From: Orthonyx spaldingii
Taxonomy: Eukaryota > Chordata > Aves > Passeriformes > Orthonychidae
Reading direction: 5' to 3'
DNA length: 64,000 bases
Assembly (NCBI GenBank): GCA_013397795.1
Contig: VZTJ01004779.1
Span: forward strand, 62,001 to 126,000
Numbering within the stretch: position 1 is the stretch's first letter; the number at the start of each line of letters is the position of its first letter. Shown piece by piece: positions 24,855 to 37,130 of the stretch. The notes beneath the pieces were generated by a model. The model had not been told where the DNA came from and did no database searches. It saw nothing but the letters and a program-made list of their open reading frames with translations. The translations under genes and the position numbers were made by a program.

Positions 24855-25228
24855 TGCGGGAGCTCAGGACTTCTGAACAATGAATCAATATGATTTCGCA
24901 GAAGTCATTTATTGTTTACAAAAGACTCTTATTTATACTTTTACAACTGCTGTACACGCAATCACAGATTACATGATTGGTCTCTCTGTCTTGTCCATGC
25001 GCTTTGCATGCACTTTTCAGAAAATATAATTGGTTCTTGATTTAGTGCAGCACAGTCTTTCTTTATCTATTTCTTGCTGTCTTGATATTCTGTTTTTCAG
25101 CTTTTCCTTTCCCAATTTAGCGCAGCTTACATTTCAGTGGCCTTGATGAATTCTTGAGGGCTTTGATAAGAGTAACTACAGGTGGTTTTGGCTGGGGCAC
25201 ACTGTCAGTGTTCAAATACATTACAACA
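24855..25228 (-). mobile_element. ERVK-like solo LTR (6-bp target duplication)
   Basis: TG...CA ends (plus strand begins TGCGGGAGCTC and ends TTACAACA) are bracketed by the perfect hexamer gatctg. On the minus strand a GTATAAATAAG promoter box (complement near 24929-24940) is followed about 25 bases later by AATAAA (complement of 24908-24913), and then by a short R-U5 ending CTCCCGCA. This is a compact, intact-looking 374-bp LTR. Family name is by resemblance to songbird ERVK-type LTRs I recall; the duplication length supports that class. No internal sequence is present. Confidence 0.88.
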
Positions 25229-25234
25229 GATCTG
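25229..25234. repeat. Right 6-bp target site duplication (gatctg)
   Basis: Perfect copy of 24849-24854. Confidence 0.85.
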
Positions 25235-26370
25235 CATGGACTGATCTCAAAACTCTAGGTCCTAGCACACAACAAAGAGTTACCTGCATCAGAAGGGTGA
25301 TGAAAAACCTGTCTGAAACTGAAAGTGCAGACCTAAGCATACTAATTCTGTATGTTGTACAAGAAGTTTGGGATGATTTGGTCTATGAAACTCACTTTTC
25401 TCCTAGATGTTTCTTCAAGTGATGTTTAGATATTTTTGCACCAGCTATATCCCTGGGAAGAAGCATGTTTGGAGTTTTTAACTTTCCAGATTTAAACAGT
25501 GAGAACAAAAAAGATATGCCCCAGAAATCTGGAAAAAGCATACATTTTTGCTGCCTTTTAAGATGGCAGTCTCAACCCACTTTCCCATAGGTCAGGAAGA
25601 ACAAACACAACAGGCATATGGAGAAAGCTAAATAAAATCTTGAAAAGAAGCATCCTGGTATGGATCATTTTGTCAGAACTGCTGAGAGAACTAGGATAAC
25701 TTTTCTGTTCAGTCCAACAGCTTAGGACTTGGACTTTTCAGCTGTGGATTTGGTAAGTATATTGCTGGAGAAGTTGCTCCTCCCTGACTAGGGGATGCTA
25801 CAGACAGGTTTTCCTGCTGCATGCCCAGACAACCACCTGCAGCCTGCATTGCTGTGCATCCAGTAATATTTGAACCAATAGCATGGATTTATGTGGCTTG
25901 CCTCACAAAAACTCAGACTCTCAGTCCACAGGTAGTTATAAGACAAACTTTTTAAGGAAAAATTTCTATAATAGGTGTGCTGGTTGTCTGCCCTGCCTGC
26001 TATAAGATCATAAGTCAATGTACTGGCTTGTAATTCTGTCATTCACACCCTTCGGGGGTTCCAGCCACCACCATCACACAAAATCTGAGATCATCATGAA
26101 CGTATTAACTGGGACATGGTGCAACTAGCTTTGCTGTCAATTGCAAATAACTTCTGATTCAATTGCAACATAGCAACTCCATTTCAGTCCACTCCCTGGC
26201 ATGGAGCCACGCCTGTTCCCACTTCCAAGACACCCATAGGCAGGGGAATAATCATTTTGAAACTCATAGTTTATAACAAAATACAGGAGGAGGTATCCCT
26301 TAGGGTCTCAGCATGCAAGCCGTTTTCACTGTAGTCATACAGGAGCTCTGTCCTGAAGCACACTTTGAAC
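25235..26370. other. Sequence without recognisable genes
   Basis: Mixed composition. An 84-codon minus-strand frame at 25788-26042 has no domain. No repeat hallmarks are seen. Confidence 0.5.
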
Positions 26371-26434
26371 AGGGTGCTTGGATTAGGTGACCTGCTGGGG
26401 ACCTTCCAACTTGGATGCACTGTGATTTTGTGAG
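26371..26434 (+). mobile_element. CR1 LINE 3'-end fragment
   Basis: The sequence keeps the order of the CR1 3' untranslated end: 'ggattaggtgacctgctggg', 'gaccttccaacttgga' and then 'ctgtgattttgtga', a decayed version of the terminal 8-bp repeat. Only the last 60 or so bases are recognisable, as usual for heavily 5'-truncated CR1 copies. The orientation is plus. Confidence 0.65.
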
Positions 26435-28060
26435 GCGTGGACTGGTGTCATGGACACAGTCAGGGCTGAGCTGCTCTGCACTGCCCTGGCATCAGTCATC
26501 TGTGATGGGATCCCTGCCACTCACCAGCTGACTCTTCAGTCACCACCATGTTCTGCTCCACTCTCATTTCTCTTCCAAAAATACTTCTGAGAGCCCACTG
26601 ACCTTCTGAGGGACTTCACAGATGGGTTAACTTATTTTTGCTTTAACACTGGGATAAAGAAACATTCCCTGACAAGACCAGTAAAGCTGTGTGGCAGTGG
26701 CTGCTGGTATCAAAGCTTGTTCATTCTGTTTCATGAATAGTTCCTCTTGTGGAGTTCTCACTGGTTTTCCTGAGCAGCATGAGTCTGCAGGGCTGGGAAG
26801 TATAAATCAGAGGAATTGCTGTTGCGTTCTGTGCTTCAGCTTTATTTCATTTTTTCCCACATTTACAAACAAATAGGATAATTTATTAGGCCTTCATTGT
26901 TTTTCTTCTCCGAGTATCCCACAGTGTCATGTGCAGGGCACACAGAGGTTTGAGCTGATTCTCTGTGTCTCTCCCATCAGCTGCAAGGAAATGCAACCAA
27001 GGTACCTCTTCCCCAAACCCCACAGCTCCAATAATCACTACAAACCAGGTCACCCTACAGCTTGAAAAATACTGGAAGAGTTGGTTACCTCTACAACTTC
27101 ATACGAATCTAAATCAACAAACATGCTGATATAAATGATATTTTCCCCCTCCCAGGGGGAAATTTGAGTTGTTCAACAATCCTGCTGTGGCTATATTTCA
27201 TATTTTTGAGGTGGCTAGAAAATGCTTTTCACAATAATCACAAAAATAGAAGACAATAATATTTTGGCTTGTGAAATGGAAGAAGAATTTGATTTGTTTC
27301 TTATGAGATTTAAAAACAGGGATAAAGAAAAATTTTAGACAACAATGATCAACTTTTTGCAAATGAAGCCTGAATTTTCTGCAACATCACTCAAAGAAAA
27401 GCAATTCCTCTTCCATGAACGCTTCTGAATTAATTAAAAAATTCACATCTTGGCAAAAAGCTGAAGATTTTATGAATTGCATTAATGAAGTTAACAACAA
27501 TGCATACAGAAGAAGCTAACCTTTTTTATCAGTTCCCCAATGTTTAGAAAATAAAAAAGTGCCCAGTGAAGATTGAAAATAAATATCAAGATAATATTGA
27601 TGCAGATAAAGGATGAATAGATGTATTCAAATATTTAGATACACAGCATGTACCTTGTAAAAACATGAAAGCACGAACTGAATTTTCATTGGCAGGAATA
27701 AGAACTACTGCATAATTAAAAATGTTGCTTTCACCTATGAATTCTTTATGAAGAGATGAAAAGTTCTGTTTTAGCATTGGAATTATTAATATTGTTATCA
27801 TAAACCAATATTTTTCAATATTTTTCCTAATAAATATTTTATTCTGCTTTCTCAAAATCTTAGATTTTAAGAAGACATACACTGTTCAAAGGAACACGAG
27901 AACTAAGAAGGCTCAGTCCTACAGCTGCAGAGTTTTTATGTACTTGTAACATTCAGTAATCAATTCATTAATGTTACCTAAAAAACTGGAGGAAAGTTCT
28001 TTCCAAGACATAACAATTGGTCTCATTACTTCTATTGTTTCCGTTTGTTACAAGCTTGGT
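26435..28060. other. AT-rich sequence without recognisable genes
   Basis: Contains a small hairpin near 27152-27173 (ttcccc paired with ggggaa) and a 98-codon minus-strand frame at 27586-27882 rich in Lys, Ile and Asn codons, as expected by chance in AT-rich DNA. Confidence 0.55.
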
Positions 28061-28103
28061 CTTTTTCTTTCTTTGTTTCTTTGTTTCTTTGTTTCTTTCT
28101 TTT

Positions 28104-28194
<91 letters not shown>

Positions 28195-28206
28195 CTTCTC
28201 TTCTCA
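28061..28206. repeat. (TTTC)n microsatellite
   Basis: Tetranucleotide tract, imperfect at the left (GTTTCTTT units at 28073-28099), then about 22 uninterrupted TTCT units from about 28104 to 28193, ending in TTCTC-type variants. All three plus-strand frames and the complementary strand stay open through it, giving artefactual Phe-Leu-Ser or Lys-Glu-Arg repeat 'proteins'. Confidence 0.97.
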
Positions 28207-31200
28207 TCTTGAGTCTAACTAAGCAAAGGTAATTAGTTAATTTAGCCTAAAATATTTAGCATATTAAACCTATGTATTTCTATACTTCATGTGTGAAGAT
28301 GTGGAAGGCTGAGTATTTAGGAAGTCATGGTATGAACCAGCTGGAAATAGTAGTTGTGTTCTACAGAGGACAATATGATCTAATGCTGCATATTTAGGAT
28401 TATTAGACATGTAAATTTTTTTGGCTCATAAAGAATTTGAAATAATGACAAGGCAAGCGCAATTCAGTTTCTAATTGGCATGGTTCCTTGTGTCTTTTTT
28501 TCTGATCCAAGGATAATTTTCACTCCAAGGCTTTCTTTTTTACTCCTTTTTTCCTCAAAGCATCACAGTCCCCCATCTTTATCAGCTTTCGATATGAGAA
28601 TTTTTTTTGAGTTGTTTTGCTGTATGTGTTAAAATTATTGCCTCATTAATTAATCTTAAAAAATATGTAAAAACTCTATAAAATATCTGCATATTAAACT
28701 TACCTGCTGTAAGTTAAAAGCCCATGCTCATAATACAAACACACCAACAAAGTACAGTTTTTACTGAATTAACATTGAATTTAACTTTATTAATGCCAAA
28801 TAAAACCTTTATTAACAAATAAAGATTAACATTTAACCAATCAATGAAAGATAAGTAAGCATCACTGCACAATAAAAGTGAAACACCCCAAATTGGTGGG
28901 AGCCTTATAGTTATTTTCAGAGAAACAAAAATCTGTGAGCAATAGTTAGGTAATTAGAAGCAACTTAAAGAAGACAAGCTTTTTAGGGTGCAGTTTCTTT
29001 TCAGGCATGGAATTCAACAGGAAGTATTTATTGAACCCCTCACAAACTGAGGAAATGCTGAAATTGGGCTGCGCCTTTGGGACCTGGCACTGTGGGGACC
29101 TAAACAGGACGTAGCTCTTAGGGGCTGCTAGAGGCAAGTGCTGCTCAATTTTCATCTGAAAGAGCTACTGACCATTTCCTGTGGAGAACCCTGCACACAG
29201 GGACACCATAACATTCCCAGAGCTTCCATGCAAAGTCCATTCATCATGGGATTGATTTCTGCCTATCTCTGAACTGTACCAGAGCAGAGAGCAACCAAAA
29301 ACAAGCTGCAGCCAGCAGAAAAATCCACGTGAGCTGCTGCAAGACCCCCTCTGTCTGGGAACTGCAGGGAAGACCCAGAATAATTGTTTTGGCAATGACA
29401 GCTCCTTCCTAGATTTTATCTTTCCAAAGGCTATTTAATCCTTTCTCCTTTATGACTTCCTGTCTGGGCTTGTCATACAATCAAGAGCAATCACAAGGCC
29501 CCCAGGAAAAATTAAAAACAAAATGAGACGTCACTGCCAGCAGAGCAGTTTGTCAGGCCTGCAGACGGGTTTTGAGGAGCTCTTGGGAGAGAAACTCAAG
29601 CAGGGAAAGAAGGTTATTAGCTGAATGAACTAAGCAGCAAAATCCACTCTAAAATGCCATTCTTTTGCCATAAATATCCACCAGAATCCATGCCCTCAAT
29701 GCTTTTCTCTTATTTCTGTGGGATATTTATGATCTCCAGCCTGCATAGATCATCCTTTCACCATGAGAAGCAATTCTGAAAGGCAGGCTAAGACAAAGCA
29801 AATCCATGTGACTGTCTCATGGCATATTCTTCACTGTAAGCAGAGCTTCATGTCTGTGAGGACCACAGAGCTGCCTGTGTCCACTTTGGATTTCTGCCTG
29901 CAATCCATGAGTCTCCTGTCAGGGTGTAGCATGGCCAGGACAGGTAGGAAACGGGCCCATGGGACAGACTGGGGCAAGGACCCTCCCTGGCAACCTTGTG
30001 CCTCTGTGAGGAGCAGAGCTGAGCAGGGATGGTGATGGGCACACCAAGAACCACTTCCATATATCAGTGCATATCACAGTTCAACCCAAGATTTCCAAAA
30101 CCACTTTGGGAGTCAACACAAGCAGCCATATACTACTCAGAGAGTAGAAATGTATTTGGAGGGAAAATAATAAGTAGGAAGAAAGCCATTCTCAGTAACT
30201 CTGAGTGTCCTGCTTGCTGCCCCGTCCCTGAGTTAATGGCCTTGCAGCAGCAACAGGACAGTGGGTGAGAGGCTGGCAGGGAGGAGGCCTTCACACTAAA
30301 TTGTGCACCCAGCAGAGAGCCCTGGCACAGCAGGACTGCCCAATAGCACTGCTGGGTGCTGGGAGCACAGACATCTGACACAGCTTGTTCAGGGTGATTT
30401 ATAAATGGAAAAGAGGAAGCCTGTGACAAAGAGCCTGTTGCAAGGGGAGAAACACGTGAAGATGCTGCTGTCAGTATTATGGGAGAGGAGTAATTCACCT
30501 GGCAATCATTCAGATATACTGCTGCTACTTTCATCTCCTGAGAAAGTTTTCTGTATTTCCTATTAGAAAGGAGAGCTTATGAATAGAAATGTGTTGTGTA
30601 TTAATGTAAGAAGCACAGTGAGCAGTTTAGTGAATTCAGAGACACCATGTAGAAGGATCAAGCAAGTTATGTAGTTATGTTTATAATTTTAGTGAGTATC
30701 TCAGCTATTTAAGCCCAACTCATATTGCTGTCTACCATATCTCACAGCAGGCTCCTGGTAACTTGCTGAAAAAAACTGATTTTGCTGAAGCCTTCCACAA
30801 TATCTGGAGGAGCAATGATGCCGTGGCCCAGTGAGCTGTATACCCATTGTGTGTGAAAGGTACAGGACTACAGCTGACTGGACTTTCTCAACACAGAGAC
30901 CAGAGAGTGCATTCAGTGCACACACACCACTAGCACATGGTTTCACAGTAGAAGAAAGTTCAATAAATGCCACTGGCCAAGTCGTGTCCCTGGGTCTCAT
31001 CCCTCCTGCCTAAAATACTGAATGGATGCAGAAGTTACAGCCACTGAATTAAGGGCAGAGATTTAATTTTGGCACAGAATAGGCTCATTAAGTATATTTC
31101 ACCCATGTTTCTAACACAGTTAATCTTTTTTAAAGTGCTATGAAATTTGAAGGCACACATAAAAATAAAATTCTACTGAAAACCTGTCCATTAACACAGA

Positions 31201-33729
31201 CCACAATGACATCTCTAAAGCTTTTTCATCATTTCAGCAGTACTGTTTACCACATGTATATACTAGGCAATTTATTTTTCAACCACAGATAGTTAAAGGA
31301 TAATAAAACAGGAGACATCTTTATAAGGTAACAATCCAGTTGCAGATTCCCAGTGCAGCACCACAAGAACATGGCTCAATTTCTATCAGTATAATATTAG
31401 ATGACTGTGAAATGGCATTAATTTCACCTTTCCTTGCTTCTCCCGTTGTGCGTGGCACTTCCACATGCTGAGTTCAGATGCAGAGCTGAGAAACTCAGAA
31501 AAGACCCAAGGGTCAAGAAGTACTGTGTCAGCTTGAGAACAGAAGGGGTGATATTGCTAATGTTTAATGTTTTCTAAATTGTCAATGCTGAACAGTGAAA
31601 AGGGGAATAAAAGAACTGATTCATTTTTTTTGGCAGAATAGCAATAAATTTAAAGATGAAGGAAACTTAGGAAATGATTTTGAGGATCTGAACACAGCTG
31701 GTGACCAGAATGAGATGTGTCAAAGAAAAACTGTGAAGAAAGTCACACTGCCAGCCTTTGTACAGAAGGACAGGGAATACTTTCTCAGTTTCTTTTTCCA
31801 TTGCTGTGAAGTAGTACATTTGATAGGCTAGATTAAGTAATAGCAACCTGAGAGTCGTAATTAGCATCTGTTGATGGTGTTCCCTGGAGACAGTAACCAT
31901 TTAAGAGTTTAACCAAGGAGTAGAGGCTTTTAACGTTCTTCAGAAGATCTGTTGGAAACGAGAGAAATGCTGCATCAGTGACCTCTGAGATTGCCTGATC
32001 TTCCTCATTGTTCTGCTTCCCACACATCCAGCTGATGTTCCTGGGGTGTTTTCCTATCCAGACCTGAGCCTTTCAAGTAGACAAGCATACTACATAACAA
32101 TGGGGATCTCAGGACTATGTGGATCACAGAACTTTCTGGTAGGACAGATTCAGGAAAAAAGTACCATTTTATTAATCCCATTTAATACATGTATTTCTCT
32201 CATTTAATAATGGGAGTATTTATGGTGGTAAATGTTGCAGATATTCATAACCTTTAGAATGAAAACCCAGATTCAGAGACAGCTATTCCAAGGCAATTGC
32301 AGAAAATGTACATGTTTGTCTGCTGTACTCAGCTTCACCTCTGGAGATTGCAAAAGCTATCACCTTAAAATATAGAAGATACCACTATTAGGAGAGTAGG
32401 AGGGCAGAAAGTTTTGTTACTGTTATGAACGAAGTCATCAACTCTTTAGTTGAACTGAAAATAAAGGGATGATTTGGAAAACTCTCTCCAGAGTGATTAC
32501 TGTGTGTGTCATCAGTTAGAGTATCACACATTGTTCAGAGCCAAAGGCAGAAGACAAGAAGCTCGTCAGCTTCAGGAGATGGCAAGGAAAGAGGCCATGG
32601 ACTGATGATGCAACAATTCAGCATTCAGCTAAGACAACCCAACAAGGTGACTACAGACACCTTGAGTTTCAATACCATCAATGCAGATTCTGAAATCTCA
32701 GAGGTAGGCTCCCAAATGTGCTAACCCTGCATAACTCCTTTCTGTGTCTCAAAATCTTCCATTGTCACTTCACTATCTTTGTATTATATTTATGTCATTT
32801 GTTCTTTCCACAGTTTTACTCATTGATTTTTTTTGGGTAGTGAAATTACTATAACTTTCCATCTGATTTTTTCTTTGCTGTCTGCAGTGGCTTTTTGCTT
32901 TAGAAAATAATGCATCTGTTGCCCCAGTAAAAGTTACATAATTCTCCATTTACCCATACAGTTTTGCTCACTCTTTTACGTTTTCCTGCTCATCAGTATG
33001 CACACCATCTGTGCATCTACTACAATGTTCTAACACGGCCTCCAGACTTAATGGTTTTAAAGTTTTATTACTTTGCCCTTCAGTCTCATGTTAATAATTT
33101 TGCTCACTGTTTTAAAAATCTGCTCTTTCAAACCTTGCTTTTAGCATGTCACCCACAGAGAAATTCAGCCCCCTCACCCCAACATGATATCAAACCTCAT
33201 TGTATGGTATGGCTGACAATCAATGGAAATACTGTAATAACAAGAACCAAACCCAGCAGTTATATTCCAGGGGATACAAATTTATTATTTACAGAAGAAA
33301 AGGATAGCATGCGAAGAACACGGGGGGAGAGCTATTACCAATGAATATAAATTAAGAAATGCTTTTAAAATACACTTGGTCACTTTTTTTAATGTAATGA
33401 TTGAGAGATCTCAGACAGCACCTACAGCTAATATATGTGATGCCAGCTGGAAATACATTGTCACAGTTGTGCTAAAGCCCCTCAGTCTCTAATAATGTGT
33501 ATTGTGAATCCTGCTAATCAACCCTCAAATTTAAATTCTGTCCAATTTAGCTAGGGAGATTTTGGAGACTGGGAACTCTTGCAGGCAGATTTCCTGGAAC
33601 ACTTGGACTCAGAAGGGCTGGACAATACTATTTCCTCAAACCCAGGGATGTTATGCAGCAAAGCTGGTCACTTTCAGGCTGCAAGAGGAATAAAGGTTTT
33701 CCAGTTAAGGCACTGAGCAGCAAGATGAA
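28207..33729. other. Mostly AT-rich sequence without recognisable genes
   Basis: Slightly GC-richer parts lie at 29000-29400 and 29800-30400, but the frames there (up to 133 codons on the minus strand at 30133-30534) overlap opposite-strand frames and have no domain. A GC-richer stretch at 30700-31010 contains AATAAATGCC near 30961 and could be a decayed LTR; no ends or target duplication were found. Confidence 0.45.
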
Positions 33730-33836
33730 AGCGTAAATCCCATCTCTGCCAGAGGTTGCATGTATATCCCTGGGCAAGTCACATCACCATTCTGTGATTT
33801 GTGTCTGCAGCTACAAAAAGCGAATCATTATTTTTC
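33730..33836 (+). mobile_element. MIR-like ancient SINE relic
   Basis: The sequence follows the reverse complement of the usual MIR consensus: 'gtaaatcccatctctgcc', then 'ccctgggcaagtcac' with 'atcaccattctgtg', then a position equivalent to 'cagtttcctcatctgtaaaatgggg' in degraded form, and 'aatcattatt' at the end. The phrase around tgggcaagtcac is the most diagnostic. MIR-type amniote SINEs survive in birds only as rare, old copies. The strand given is that on which these phrases read. Confidence 0.5.
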
Positions 33837-36804
33837 CATCCTCGAGCATTTCTGAGAGTGGGAGCTCCTTTGGAGTTGGACTTTTTCCAACAGTATGTTT
33901 GTAAGGACCTAACACAAGAGAGTTTTACCTAACTGAGACTTCCAGATGTTCTGTAGAATAGACCATTAAGGCTTCTACTTAATGCATAGTATCAAAAAGA
34001 AAAACTGAAAATGATCTTTCAATTTTTCTTTTGTAATGTAAGCTAGAAATAATGTACACTGGGATATTTGGATTTATATATGTTGTTATAAAGGTGCAAA
34101 TGACAGCACAATCATGACAATCATTCTGAAAGATTTTACTGTCTAAATCTGATTATTGGTGTTTTCAAGTGTGTGGAACATGAAAAAGAAAACAAGTGAT
34201 ACTTCATTTGGAAACTGATGAACCATTAACATTTATCGTGGAAATACCAACAAACTTTGCAAGAACACAGACTGCTTCTTTTGTACCCTATCAGTATTCT
34301 TGAGGAAGAGCACAGTGGAGGACTTCCCTGCAAAGTTTTTCTCAATGACAACTGAGTTATTTTGCAATGCTTTATTTCATATTAAATATGATTATATTTT
34401 ATTATCTTCTACAAAATCCTCTTCATTGTTTTCATTAAAACAACTAAGTCCTTTCCATGTTAAAAAAAAGATATAATTAAAAAAATTTATGCCATTTTCA
34501 TCCAATTCCATCTGTTCAATTTTCATTATCACAGTTCCAGTGTATTAGTAGTTCTTTTCTATCAGAAATAACGAAAACCTAAATTGAAGCAGTTGTTATT
34601 TGTATGAAAAGCATTTGCCAACCCAAGGCCTTCAGCAAAGATTATTTTAAATTCAAGTTTAGTTACTTATCAGCACTACAGCAGTTGACTACAAGGTAAA
34701 TAAATATATGTATAAAATTGTGGAAGAAATCAATTCCAGTGTGGCTTTACAGCACTGAAAAGACAGCACAATCCTCAATTTTCAAATCTCTAAATTAAAT
34801 TGAAGTTGTATTTCCAAACAGGATGAATGTTGGAAAAATTGTGACACAATCAACAGTAAAGTAATTTTAAAATCATTTTTAATTGCAACAGTTTGGAAAT
34901 ATACATTCTGTGTTTGAAATACACATGGGCCAATGCCCAGAAATGAAACAATGAAACACTGTTAAAAATGTATCCAGATCACAATGACAGAAGATATTAA
35001 CAGTAAAAATGAAAGAAGTTTTAGAACATTATCCAGCAAAACCTCTTTCCCTTCTTTTTCTTAATTCAGAAATTAATCTGTTCTCTCATGTGAAACTATT
35101 TACCTAAATTATGAATCTAGAGGAAATTTTATCAAAACTTCCTTGTTTAATGAGTTTATAAAGCAATTTTCCAAATTAGTTATTTTTAACCTAGGGGAGA
35201 CCAAGTATTATCATCATTTATTGGTGAATCATGCAACGTGTTCTGTTGCTTTCCAGTACAGATTTTTCCTTCAGGCTCTTCCATGAAGTTTGTCATCTTA
35301 GATTTACATATAGAGGCATATGTAGAGATTTTTATTCAAAACAGTGTGATGATATATTGATTTTTTTCTAGCTATACCTACCATTTCAGCAGTCCTACTG
35401 AAACTTAAATTTAGCATGCATTAAACTTTCGCTTTTGCTGTTTGCTGAATATTGGAATTCTTGCTCATCTCTTTAAGCTTTTCTCTTTCAAACTAATTGA
35501 GAATGCTCACTTTAACTATCAGCCAAATGGCATGCTCTTAGGGCATTTTAGGACCTAAATTTCTGAGGCAATCAGGTTTTCCAGTGGGCAAGGTAAAATA
35601 CATTATTTTTTTAATGATGCATGTACAAGCAAGTGCCAGCCTGATGGCTATAGATAGAATTATCTGTTCTTGAAAGTGAATCTGGATGCGATCAGGTGAG
35701 AAACACATCAGCTCTTGTGGAATAGCAGCCTGTATAACTCAACTCTACATCACGAGGAGCTCTCTCCAGATCCTAAATAACAACAATCCATTTGCTGAGC
35801 TCTGCCTGAATTATGTTGCTTTCAAATGGACAATAATATTTGTTGATTTTTCATTTCTCTCAACTGTGTTTTCAGAAATGACTGCAAGCTGCCAGCATGG
35901 TACTCTGCCACAAAATTAGATGAAATGGTCTCCCTGCTTTTTTAAGGACCTGAATCTTGGAAAATATCAGTCTGGTCTCCCACCCACATGCTCTCATCCC
36001 ATTTCCCTCATCCACACAGCAAGTGCTTCAGGTCAGGCCAGCCCCAGTGAGCAGCCAAACAGGAATGTGTCTCCAGAATGAATGCCTTCATCAGCAGTGG
36101 GATGGTTTGTACATCACAGTGCCATGCACAGCAGTTGCAAATCCTATAGTCTAGATTTCAGTGAAGAAATCACACATTGTCACATACAGATGGCCCATTC
36201 TAAGGGCTGGGAGTATGACTGAAAGACTATTAAATGGTCCTGAGATTAAAGCTATAATTTATTCCCTAATGAGGATATACAAATTCTTTGAACTGTAGGA
36301 CTGACCATACAATTCTACCTTTTTGTAAGGAGTGCCTATTTAAGTGATGTTGTTTAGGGCATGACTCCAGTGGAAGACAGACAATGTGGAAGTCTCCATG
36401 TGCATTAGTTCTCAAAAATAATTTAAAAAACCAAGACAGACCAAACAAACAAAAAAACAACTCCAAAAGCAAAAGTACGTGTAAGAAGGCAAAGATTTTC
36501 ATGAAAACACAATCTATTTTTATGAAAATGCAAATTCATAAAGCTTAGCCAGACTTCAGTATGCCTTGCTGGTTTTGTTTCTTTAAAATATAAAACACAA
36601 TCATTCTTCTGATCACAGACTTGCAATGAAGCCTTCTGGAGCCTGTCACTAGAACCAACAGTTTTGGGGGTAAAGCTGTGATTCATCCTTCTTACCATAC
36701 TTGTTCTTGGAATACAAGAAAAAGAAATCCCTGAAGTCTCTTTTGCAAACTTTGCTGCAATTTACATGAAGTGAAGAATTTAGCCCATGTCCTTTGCAAT
36801 GGCA
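33837..36804. other. AT-rich sequence without recognisable genes
   Basis: Strongly AT-rich, especially 34330-35200. No repeat boundaries, and no frames with domains. Confidence 0.6.
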
Positions 36805-36810
36805 CAGTGG
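36805..36810. repeat. Left 6-bp target site duplication (cagtgg)
   Basis: Matches 37125-37130 exactly. Confidence 0.82.
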
Positions 36811-37124
36811 TGTGGTAGTGTGCCGGCCTGGCCTGGCCACTCACCACTCTGCATTCCACTTATCCCTCCCCTGTTCGCCCAGGACTGGCCAGGTGTCACG
36901 GGCTCATCATTGGTCTATTGGCTGGCCTCTCACCCTGCCCACCAGGGAGAGAGGGATAAAGGAGGGAGGCGAGAAGGGGAGGGGATGAGTCTGGCCACGT
37001 TGTCCACTACACATCTGGTTATCGGTTTTTCCCTCCATGAGGGAGATTAAAGGACTCTGATAAACGCAACTGGTACGTCGGTCTTTACCTGCTAGGAGCC
37101 CACTGAGGAAACAGGAAAGCTACA
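36811..37124 (+). mobile_element. ERVK-like solo LTR (6-bp target duplication)
   Basis: A GC-rich 314-bp block with TG...CA ends (begins TGTGGTAGTG, ends AAAGCTACA) lies between perfect cagtgg hexamers. Reading right, it has a purine-rich stretch with a GGGATAAAGG TATA-like site (near 36953), an ATTAAA polyadenylation signal at 37046-37051 and a tail of about 70 bases ending GCTACA, the same last six bases as the LTR at 512-756. There is no internal retroviral sequence. Orientation rests on the ATTAAA position and is less certain than the boundaries. Confidence 0.8.
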
Positions 37125-37130
37125 CAGTGG
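37125..37130. repeat. Right 6-bp target site duplication (cagtgg)
   Basis: Perfect copy of 36805-36810. Confidence 0.82.

Noticed and set aside
27971..28232. Phe/Leu/Ser-rich and Lys/Glu-rich repeat proteins
   Set aside because: Translation of the (TTTC)n microsatellite.
30700..31010. Possible R-U5-like segment around AATAAATGCC
   Set aside because: No boundaries or inverted ends were found; the hexamer alone is weak evidence.
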